Positions 1-10,464 of a stretch of DNA of 64,000 bases are shown here, in pieces (positions within the stretch are counted from its first letter, which is position 1; each line of letters opens with the position of its first letter). Under the pieces are notes generated by a model that was not told the DNA's origin, made no database searches, and saw only the letters and a list, made by a program, of their open reading frames with translations. The position numbers and the translations under genes were made by a program. Location: assembly GCA_013399895.1 (NCBI GenBank), contig VXBA01005094.1:729906-793905 (forward strand). The letters run 5' to 3'. This DNA comes from Serilophus lunatus (taxonomy: Eukaryota; Chordata; Aves; Passeriformes; Eurylaimidae).

Positions 1-1099
1 AACAGGAAATTTGACAAGTGTCTGGAACACCTTGGTACCAGATATAAAAGAGCCCTTGGCTCACCTCAGCAGTAACTTTCTGGTCATTAATGAAGGTCCT
101 AAACACTTGATTGGTTTTTGTTTTGGTTGGGATGCCTGCCCGAATTAAGTTTATTATTAATATTTCATTTTTCCCACTTTAGTGTCTTGTTCATACCATG
201 GCTGGTATGAAACTTCTCAAACTAATCTTTGTTCAATCCACTGAGTAATCAGCTCCCAGTTCATTATAGTTGCAGTAGATATCATGATTGAACATTACTG
301 AGTAGTAATTAATTAACATCTAAAATAAGAATTTCAGATGCAGAGTAAAATTCTGGAAAGAAGCCTGAACTTGATGAGTGTGTGAGTCCTTTTGCATTGC
401 CTTTTGTGAAGTGAAATAATTGTTTGATTCTGTAAAGGCACTGATATTTGTCATCAAAATTATATAATTTGGAGATAGTATTTCTATCTCAGATGACCTA
501 CAGAGGAGGTAACTCTATACAGGAACCACTGTCCTTACATTTAGATTTTCTTCACAGCTAACCTCCAGCCTGACTTTTTAAGTGACACGTTCATTCTGCA
601 GAAGTCAATCCCAATTCCTAAATCCTTCTAGGCCCAGAAAGCCTCAAAACTTGCCGAATTTCAGTATGGGCAGATTTTAGTGTGTAAAGCTGACATGCAA
701 AAGTTATGTCCTCCCACCTCTGTGCTTTTCAGAACCAGTAAGGTAAAAAATATAGGAATGAGTTGGAAAACTGAGTAGCAAATGTAGTGTGGTCCTCCTT
801 CCAAGTTCCAGGGAAACCTGGCAGTAGATTCCTCTTACCCTGTTCTCATTCAGATACCCCTGGTGGGAAGCTCCTGCGTGTGGTGGACAGCATTTTCTGG
901 GACATGACAGGGCATATAAAGCGAGGGAAAGAGGGTGTCAATTTGCCAGAAGTTTGGGCATCTGAGAGAAACACTAAAGGAACAGTTAAATGTTCCTTCT
1001 GAAGTGATCAGCTGAGGTCAATAGCTTAGGTATTAAAATAGCATCATTAGACTCACAAGTTAATGTTAGAGGGATTGAAGGCATCTTGTTTTCCCTCTG

Positions 1100-1127
1100 T
1101 TTTTTTTTTGTTTTGTTTTTTTGTTTT
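1100..1127. repeat. T-rich (TTTTG)n low-complexity run
   Basis: A run of T interrupted by single G residues. It could be the complement of an old retroposon poly-A tail, but I do not recognise an element attached to it. Confidence 0.8.
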
Positions 1128-1800
1128 AAGTTATATTACATCCCGATGAGGTTCCAACGCTGTTTCCAAATGAAAGCTTGTTTGACAGAGAAACAATTAT
1201 TCAGCAAGAGGGGGGATTATGAGATAGTCCAAATATATGGACTTTCCTTTAAACTAGACTACTCTTTAAAACTTCCAGCTAAGAGAAAACAAATGTGTAA
1301 TAAAATTGTGCAGTCTTATTGAAAATAAAAGTTCAATCCTTAGTTTTGCTATTTTAAAAATGCTTTTGCTTTGCTTTTGATGATATTAAGCATCTAACAT
1401 AAAAACCTATTTCGTGTTTCCATTTAGATATAATGATGTCCACAAGAGAAAAAAAGACCCCATACTTCCTCTGTAAAACATTTTTAAAAGTTTTGGTGTG
1501 CCAGACTGAAAAATCATCAGAAAGTCAGAAGTGCCTGCCTTAATCAAGTTACCTTGTGCTTGTGGAACTGGCAAGTACACATGGGGCACTGTCTAAGCTG
1601 TAACCTTTTCTGCATATTCAGCCATGCAAACCCAAAAGGGAATTAAGCAACTGAAACACAAATCTAACACCCACAGACCATGGGAAGTCACATAAATGAA
1701 GAAAGTATCAGAGTGACTTTTGCAGATAACATTGCCCTTGCCAAGGTAGGGGCTGTATTTCAATTTTAAGCTGGCTAGTGTGTGCAGTGGTCTGGAAAAC

Positions 1801-1833
1801 AGTATATTTTATATATATTATATAATAATATAT
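1801..1833. repeat. imperfect (TA)n microsatellite
   Basis: Alternating T and A with a few phase shifts (TATATATTATATAATAATA type). Confidence 0.8.
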
Positions 1834-2609
1834 GCAAAATGTAAAATCTGAACTCTCATACTCGCCCTATGAGGAAACTCAGCCACTGCTGTCAAGATTT
1901 GTCACCAATGGGTTTCCATAAACTAGGATTGCTGGCCTGTGTCTGTGCTACCATCTCCCTATTTCACGTTGTCCAGGGTCTGAAACTCACTGGTCCTTGC
2001 ACTGAATGAAGATCATTTAAGTCAGTCATTTCCACCAGTATAACAGTGCTCATGCCTGTATTAAAGACAGAAAATATTTGCCTTTGTTCCTTTTCCATGC
2101 ATAAGTCAAGAGGACAAGGGAAGAGGTTACCATTCTTCGTGAAGACCAAACATTGTTCCTTACTGTTTCCAAAAATGTCATCTATGAAAGGACTAAGGAT
2201 TTTCTCCCTGATACTCATTCCAGAACTGGCATTGTCTATGGATATCTGTTTCTACTCTAGCTTATATCCTGACTGTACTAAGCAAGGTCATATTCAGAGA
2301 GGTGAAAGCCAACAATGAAATTTGTATCTTAGTCACAATAGAATGCAACTGTTCCTGTCTGTTGTTTGTAGCTCAGTGTGTATGCAGGAGAGCTGACATG
2401 TTCACAACTATTCCAAGCACCAGACACCCATTTCATGGGATCTGAACAGGCTGGTGTCTGAGCTGCATGAGATGAGGTGGTGAATGAATCCACCACGCCT
2501 GCCATCTGCACCAAACTCTAGAGGCAGTGTTCACACAGTCCCAGATCAAGGAACGCACTTAAACCCACCATAACTTAACTGTAATAAAACCAGCTCTAGA
2601 CATCAAGGG

Positions 2610-3583
2610 CAGGGTCTACCTGGAGACCTGTTGCTAATGGTGTCCCTTAAGGAGTCAATACTGGTGTTCCCTAAGATTCAATATTCCCAATATGGTTTAA
2701 TTTATTCATCAACGACTTGGATGAAGGGGCAGATGTCTCCTCATCAAGTCCACTGACAGCACACACTGTCTGATACCCTAGAATGCTGTGAAGTCTCCAG
2801 AAGTCTTTTGACAGGTTAGAGAGGGGGTCAGATAAAAACTGTCTCGACTTCAGCAAAGGCAACTAAAAGGTCTTGTACTTGGAGAGGAATAACCCAAGGC
2901 AGTAGTAGAAGCTGGGTTTCATCTTGCTGGAGAGCAGCTCTGGGAGAAGGACCGGGAAATCCTGGTGACAACAAGCTGTCCCTGAGCCAGCAGTCTGTCC
3001 TGGGGGGCAGTAGGAAGAGCATTGCCAGCAGGTCGAGGGAGGTGATCCTGCCCCTCTGCTCAGCCCTGCTGAGGCACATCTGCAGTGCTGTGTCCGGTTC
3101 TGGGCTCCCAGCACAGGAGAGACACGGAGCTCCTGGAGCGGATCCAGAGGAGGAAACAAAGATGATTTTGGGACTGGAGCATCTCTGTGACAAGGACAGG
3201 CTGAGGGAGCTGGGCCTGTTCAGCCTCGGGAAGAGACACTGGGAGGGGACCTCATCCCTGTGTGTCAGTGTGTGCAGGGAGGGCTCAGGGATGGACCAGG
3301 CTCCCAGCAATGGCACAAGAGGCCACGGGCAGGAGCTGATGCCCAGGGAGTTCCACCTGAACGTGAGCAAGAACTTCTTTCCTGTGCAGGGACCGAGCAC
3401 TGGGACAGATCACCCAGAGGGTGTGGGGTCTCCCTGCCTGGAGATATTCCAGAACTGTCTGGACACAATCCTGTGCCCTGTGCTCTGGGATGACCTTGAT
3501 GGAGCAGGGAGGTGGGACCAGATGATCCACTGTGATCCCTCCCAACCTGACTTATTCTGGGATTCCATGTTTCTGTAATTTCA
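2610..3583 (+). mobile_element. CR1 LINE, 5'-truncated 3' half (end of ORF2 plus 3' UTR)
   Basis: CR1 is the dominant avian non-LTR retrotransposon, and most copies are 5'-truncated. Here the end of the ORF2 frame can be read near 2697-2735, translating to FINDLDEGADVS, which matches the conserved FINDLDEG segment at the end of the CR1 reverse transcriptase. The rest follows CR1 order: the 'cccctctgctcagccctgctgaggc' type block near 3050, the 'aggctgagggagctgggcctgttcagcct' type block near 3200, 'gatattccagaactgtctgga' near 3445, and a degenerate tail of ATTCTGGGATTCC type near 3553-3578. The reading frame is broken, so it is a dead copy. The 5' edge is approximate. Bases 3170-3468 appear identical to the complement of a second CR1 copy at 53546-53844. 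A 190-codon frame on the minus strand lies entirely within this element and is not a gene. Confidence 0.92.
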
Positions 3584-6500
3584 CCCCATGGAGAAGCAAG
3601 TCCTGTAGGCAGGTTACAGGAGATCTCTCCTGTTCGTTGGTTGAATCCCTGTGCAAACAACCATGACATGTATCCTCAGAAAACTCTAGCCTTTAAAGGG
3701 CAAAACATATCGAAATGCTTTTTTGTTCTTGAAATTTGTGCCCTTTTTTTTATTACTAAGTACTTTCGAGGAGCTTATCTCTGTGCTTTGCTGACTTTGA
3801 CCTTTCAGTTAGTAATTACATAATTAGGCTTTGAACTTGTATATCACTTCACAGCTTCTTTCTTTTCCACAAAGGCACTGGTACTCTGTGGTATTTCCAC
3901 CTCTTCCTACTTTTGTATGCACATTTGTGCCTCCTCAACACACAATAATTTCAGCCAACACAAGCATACTTTATACCAGCTGATTAGGCTTCAGGTTGAG
4001 GCTGGGGAAGTACTTTGATGCAAAGTCCTGATTTCCATCATTTTTTAAATATTTTGTGGGAAATAAAATCCTTGGTAAAACAAAGGAAAATAGTTTATAC
4101 CACTAAGGTATTCCATTTAAAGCATGTTTCTTCATGTTGGATAGAATACAAAATTATTCATTTTTAAGGTTAATTGACTTCAGATTGGATATCACGACTA
4201 AGAACAAAAATCTGGGTACTTTTTTCCAACCTTTTTTTTTTTTTCGAGAAGAATTCCATAAAGATTTTTGCAAATCTTTGCAAAATAAGGTATATTATCA
4301 GCAGAAACTACTTCCTCACTATTTTTATGAGAAATGTTAAGGGTAGCAGAACAATACTGAGACAGATGCTCAGAATCCTGAGCACCCAGAAAGATGCAAT
4401 GCTAGTGTCTACAAAACACGCAGGAAAATAATCTCTCCTCTCTTCTGCAAGTTGTATTTATCTCTTAGATCAGAACATGGACCTACAACCCTTTTTCATA
4501 AAGGTTTGAGAGATCATGTGGCAACAGACAAGGAATAAGAGAATTGTTTGAACAGTGCATTATTCACAGGAGGCTCACATCAGGAAAGTTTTTAAAAATT
4601 GCTGTTCAGGAAAATTTTAACCATATGTACATATACAGTTAGAAGGAGACAGATGAAAAAGGAAAGTAAATGCGTTTTTTTCAAACGTTTTCAGATCTTG
4701 CCTAGTCATAGACTAGTTTTTGTTGTCTAGACACTTTGCCTCTCTCCTCTCTGCATGCCCTGACAGTGCATCATCCCCTACAGATAACACAGAAGAGCTG
4801 TTTTGGACCTCTAAGACAAGAGAAGACGTTTTGTGGAATTTAATAAACCCATCTGTGTAGTTTAGTTTGGGGATTAATTTTGTTTGGTGGAGGAGGGACA
4901 ACCTGGATGACTGGTATGTCATATAAAGTATCACTAATAATGACAGCATACAAAAGATATGCATAACATGACGATAAAGGTTGGGATGTTTTGCACCAGA
5001 AACTGTCTTCTAAGAGTATCTCATACAATGTTATCTTTCGAAATAAGGGTATTTCCAAATAGGTATTAGGCCCAGCAGGAGTAGACTCTGTTATATATAT
5101 ATATATGAGTTCCTTTTTTTCAGAGATAGTTTCCAAGCCATTAGCAGTAAGTCGTATCTATGCTTCCTTCATGAAAGCATAGCCTCAATTTTATTGGCTC
5201 TTCTTTCTGCTGGAAAAAAGTTTAGACTGCTATTAGTTATTTAGTCTTTGACAAGAGTAAGTAATTTTCAGGAAATCTTGGTGTCTCCTTCTCAGAACTA
5301 TTAGTACCTAGGAGGCCAGGAACTGCAGATCAGTAACAAAAGTGTATATGTACAATTAATAACATAAAGAGATAAATCTTTTTGTTCTGTTTCCTTTTAA
5401 TCAGGCTACATATCTGGTGATAGAAACAGACCAACAAAGCCAGAATTACTGTGTTTGAAGAATAGATTCCACAATTGCTTTTTACTTTGGTTGATTGGAT
5501 CAATTCCTCCAGCTCTTTCTCTTATTAAGTATCTCCATTTTTATGGAGAGTATATCCATTTTTATGAATAAGTTGTAAAACTAATGGCATGTGCTGGACT
5601 TCTGAACAAGCAAAAATAGTACTTTGCATTTTCTAACCTATGCCAAGGAAAATTCTTTGACATTGGTAACTAAAGACATATTCAAGGTATATTTCTGATC
5701 TGTGTTTCTTCAGGGTCTTTTTTGTTGTTGTTGTAATTGCTCTATTGTAAATATGTTTACTTAAACAACCCAAAACATTTCCAGCCAAACTGGTAAATTC
5801 TAGATTTCATTACTATAATAGCCCACAGTTTCAAACTTGGGGCCTCAAATAGCTTTAGAGGTATGTAAGAATTTTTGATGTGCTGACCCAAGTGACATTT
5901 TGATTTATATGGCTCTTTCCATCTTGGTATAACTTTGAAACTAAAGCCACTTAATAAGTTTTGAAATGCAGAATAAAGAACCTAATTTTAAGAATAAAGG
6001 CATCTTTCAAGGAATTTGACTCAGGAGCTGGTTCAGATCAGTCAGTACTTGTAGATATAATCCCAAAAGCATGGTGCAACTCGAATGTGAGTAATAAGAA
6101 GTTTCAAAGAATCTTTCATTCCAGGTAGCATCAGAATCAGATTTTTATGGTAGCTTGGCCTTTGGGACAAAAAAGTTTCTCAGTTTTTCTCTGTTGCTTC
6201 AATGATTTCACTGCTTATTGCTGTGTTTCATTTGTTTCTTTGTAAATAAGTCATTTATGCATTTTTTTTTGTCTCAAAATTCAGGAATTTTTATGAGAAA
6301 TAAGAAAGTTGAAGGTATCTGTGGAATGGCTGCTGTGACTGTATGTTCTTTGTAGTGTATGGTTTAACCACCCTATATTTCCACGCCCTGTGGGATCTCA
6401 AGCTATGTGGAAGCCCATTTGCCACACAGCTGTTTTTTTTTATTACTGTTTCCTGTTTACCATGCTATATATATAATATTTGATACATGGACACTTCCTG

Positions 6501-9500
6501 TTCTGTTAACAATTCAAACTAATTTAGCATTCCTTTATGAGCACACATGTTAAAATCTGGGCTACAGTTCAGCAAGGTATTTGAATGCATGTCTCAGTTT
6601 AAAAATCAAGTAACCTCAGTGCTGAACTACATTAATTAATCAAGACAGATGTAAAGTATAAGGAGAGTCAGAAATATGAAAATGTCCTTTAAGTAAAAAG
6701 GAAGATTAGGTTTTCATTGGAAGCTACTGTACCTCACAACAATTTCAGCAGATTGTTGGCGGTCATTCAAAGTATTTAAGAGCCAGCAAATTTTCAGTAA
6801 TGGAATTTCACTTTGGAACACTTTTCCTTAAATTAGCCATATCCCTATCAATAACAGTAAGCAATCTACAGCCATGATTCCAAACTCTTTGGCATATTTG
6901 AGAGCTACGTGCAACGCCTTCCTCTCACTTACTATTGCTCTCTTGTGGTTGTTCAAATTCTGCATTGACAAGTGAGGCAGAACATACTTATTTCATTAGC
7001 AGCAAATGCCCTGCAGGCAAAGTTCAAGCTGTAGTTTTAATGTATAGAAAATGTACATAAAGATGTTCCAAAGCTCACTGTCTAAGTCCTCCTTCGTGAC
7101 CTTATTTGTTGACCAATAATAAAAAAACCCCAAACATATTTTTATGGATACACATCTTTTGGTAGAGGTCTAAAATAGAATGCATTTGAATATATGCATG
7201 CATAAACACCACACATTATTTATAGTATAGCATACATAGTTGTGTATGTATATAATTTTTGTATTTCTGATTGAACTTATGGAATCAATACATAGAATTC
7301 ACATTTTCAAGCAACCTGCAGTGCTGTTATAGTACTCACACATGTGAGATGATATAAAAATATATTACATCATCTTTTATATTAAATGATATGTTTGACA
7401 TAACTGAGTTGTATAGACATTAACACCAACTAAAATTGCTATGAACATTATAACCAGTATCTAAATTAGACTAAAGAAATATAGAGAAGTTAGATGTGTC
7501 ATGTTTCAGAGAAAAATACTTTGGATGATGGTCATTCAAGGGTGATGATCTTGATGTTCTTGGTCTTTTCCAAACTAAATGATTTCGAATTTTTTGCAAG
7601 GTTGTGGGAAATACTGATATTTTTTTCAGACAGGCATCAATCCTGTCAGTCAGATAATAAGTATTTCACCTCAGTCTTGGAAAGTTTTCCTTTATTATAA
7701 TTTTTCTTTAGTCTTGAAAGAACTTGAGGTGCACTTTGGTAAAGTGAGTACGTCAGCAAGAGGCAACTTTCTGAGAAAAGCATTGTACATTCTGGATAGG
7801 CCTAGGATGGTGATAAGTAAATATTAAGACTTCCATTAGTGATACACTAAGCATATGCTTAATTTTAAGTGAATAAGCATGTCACAAAAGCAAATAAACC
7901 TGTCGGTAGTTACAAACTACATGTGAACAAATCCAGCTCCTGTTTCATTATACCATATACTCTGAAAGACATCTCTGTAGCAAAGCAAGATGCTGCCTAC
8001 AGCTCCCAAAGTGAGACCACTGATAAGTTTTAGTCTCAGTTCAGCCTCCTTTGCAGCATGTTTCTATCCTGTTGCAGAGCTTTTCCTTCAAGTCACAGAT
8101 TTTATAGAAGGATCTTTTTAAAATGCCTGACAAAGACTTGATCAAGGAAACCAGTGCATGGAATTGGTGTGTTTGGTCCTGTGAAACAAAATATCCAACC
8201 AAAACTGTCTCTATTTATATGTGCAGTGGCAGTGTGTGATAATGGCTTTTTTTGACTTTATAAAGATATCTGGTTGGAAACATGATTCCCAAATTTCTCC
8301 ACATTTTTGCTCCCAGTGTTTTAAAGGGCAACGTTTTAAATGGAAGCCCATATTGTGTTCAGTCATTTCTGGTTTTCCAAAGACTTTTAAAATCAGTGGA
8401 CATGGTCAAGTTTTGCTAGAAAGAAAGGGTCAAGTGCAGTGAGCCTAAGGCTACTCTGCATTATAGCAGGGAAGACTAACTACAGTGTTTTAAAAGTAGT
8501 TTAAAGCCACCCCTGCATGCAACATGGCTTCTGTTAAGGTGAAACTAGAACTAAATTAAAAAAATTTGTGAGGCTTTCCCAAATGCCTCATGCAACCTGA
8601 GGCTGCTCATTATTTCACCTGAAGTGGCATGTTACATGAGAATGTATTAACTGCAAGCAAACAGAAATCTCTCCTCCCTCTGCTTTCCTCCTTGTTACTG
8701 AAGTTGGGGGTTATTTTTAACTGTGTCTAAAGAATAAATTAATCTTCCATATTGACAGATTAATACCCCTCGCCTACAACAGGAGTGCGTGGTTGCTCAT
8801 TCCCAGAAGGCATGGGGCTTCTGGAGTGCCATATGGATAAAGTCTTGTTTATGTTTCTGTCTTGCATAAATCAGGGAGCCAGCCCACCCCTTCATGTCAA
8901 AAGGTCACTGCCAAAAAGAAAAGTAAGGAAACTCCTCCAGACTTGATGAAAAGCATTCAGAAACACAGGAAGGCTGAAGTGACAGTGATGAAATTAGCAG
9001 CCTAGTAACTGGGAATATTTTTCTCAATATTGCATTTTTGGGTTTTAATTAAATGCGTTCACTTTCTTCTCCTTCACACTCGTTCTCTCCCTGGTTTTAA
9101 TTTGTTGGCTTCTCCCACAAGAGAAGCAATATGTGTGTGTTACATTGTAAGGCCTGTGGTGACTATGGATTTGTACCTGGGATGAGTCTCTTTGCCATAG
9201 CTGCTGTTTCATCAAAATTACATAAATATTGATTTCTAGGGGCAGGAGGGAGTGAAGGATGATTTCTTCATATTTTGTTTCCTTTGAGAAAAATACTAAA
9301 TGGAGAATTTCTTCCTGCTTCCCTTCAGGAATTCTAATTGAGTGACAGTTTTGAAATCTGCTATGGACTGCAAACATGTATTTATGACTTGAATTCATCA
9401 CTTGAAAGACTACTTTGACAGTAATGGTAAATGTCACCACATGCTTTGAATAGACAGAGGAAGATGAGGTTGGTGAACACTTGCTTTTAAAAGTTTTGAA

Positions 9501-10319
9501 AGAATTTGACATTTACTTCCTATGCTGCTACAGCTCAATAAGTATTTTTGAAGTCAGCCACAGAGAGAGAGAAGTGGAGTGAACTTAAAGGATAAGAAAG
9601 ATCTGAGGTCACAGAAAATAAGTACGTTAATAACTAAGGAAGAGCAAGGGGATTCTTCCTAAACTGTGGAGTGCTTAATAAGTTTAGATCTTATCAATCG
9701 TAAATCTTTGGCATAAGCTTGCAAATGGTTTAAATGGTAGTTTAGTGTATATGTCCTAATGAGAAATGAAACACCGTGTTTTTAAACATCCACAAAAAAT
9801 ACTGATTTTTATCAGTTTTCAAGTCCTATGTAAATCTAATAGCTTTAAATCACAAGGAATTAAATCACTGTAGCAGTGATTATAAATACATGTTTTTTAG
9901 GATAGGCTTGTGATTTTCAGGTTTGCTAATATAGCTTTGCTTATAATTAGCTCTGTGTCCAAGGAAAAAAAAGAAACCAAAGGAAAATCCTACCAAAAAC
10001 CCAATGAAAAAATTTTTCCCAGCAAGTGAATTATTCATGAATATTTCCTTTATAAATTCAGTTCCCATCCTTTCTCTACCAAAAGCAATTGTGGTAACTG
10101 GGCTAAAAGTAATGGGGCTGCTCTCTGAGGCTGCTGTCAGTGAATGAAAGGATCTTAGAAGAGCCATAGAATAATTCAGTAGCAAAGTACTTCATGAAAT
10201 GTTAGTTAAACACTTAACTGCTTTGCATTCTGTACATTTCTATATGATTTTTCAAGAACCCATATTTTTGCCAGAATCAAGGACAAAATCAAAAGCAAAA
10301 CCTGAACTGATAACACGCC
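3584..10319. other. unique AT-rich non-coding sequence
   Basis: No gene and no recognisable young transposon. It holds a (TA)n tract at 5091-5106 and several short T runs. A 155-codon open frame on the minus strand (9045-9512) has no recognisable domain, signal peptide or low-complexity bias, and about one frame of that length is expected by chance in 64 kb of AT-rich DNA. The part at about 8640-8960 looks compositionally distinct and could be a conserved non-coding element, which cannot be tested from a single sequence. Confidence 0.6.
5091..5106. repeat. (TA)n microsatellite
   Basis: About eight TA units in a row. Confidence 0.85.
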
Positions 10320-10436
10320 TATTTACCATGTGACAGTGATAAACCTCTGGAACAAATTGCTCAGCAAAAATTGATTTGTCCACTGATTGAAGTCTTTGAA
10401 TCCAGGCCAGATGCCATACTGGAAAAAACTTGTTAC
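10320..10436 (+). mobile_element. ancient CR1-like LINE 3' remnant
   Basis: The block around 10340-10425 (…cctctggaacaaattgctc… followed by …tgaagtctttgaatccagg… and …cagatgccatactggaa…) follows the order of the 3' UTR of old amniote CR1 elements: 'ggaacaa-ttgcc', then 'gtctttaaatccag', then 'gatgcctttctggaa'. The match is diverged and has no clear terminal tail. It is followed directly by an A17 run and an AT tract. The assignment rests on remembered family sequence, so the edges are uncertain. Confidence 0.55.
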
Positions 10437-10464
10437 AAAAAAAAAAAAAAAAATATATATATAT
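10437..10464. repeat. A17 followed by (TA)n
   Basis: Seventeen A residues pass directly into an alternating TA tract. It adjoins the old CR1-like remnant. CR1 elements do not end in poly-A, so the A run is not expected to be that element's tail. Confidence 0.85.

Larger units (their letters stand above)
1..2609. other. unique AT-rich non-coding sequence
   Basis: I see no gene in this stretch. It contains a T/G low-complexity run (1100-1127) and an AT-rich microsatellite (1801-1833). Open frames here are at most about 90 codons, overlap one another on both strands and show no recognisable motif, so I treat them as chance. Confidence 0.7.

Noticed and set aside
2828..3400. 190-codon open frame on the minus strand
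   Set aside because: It lies wholly inside a CR1 element, antisense to it. The matching core in the 53.5-kb copy holds the same frames only because the DNA is the same.
9045..9512. 155-codon open frame on the minus strand
   Set aside because: It has no recognisable domain, signal sequence or codon pattern. In about 64 kb of AT-rich DNA read in six frames, roughly one frame of this length is expected by chance.
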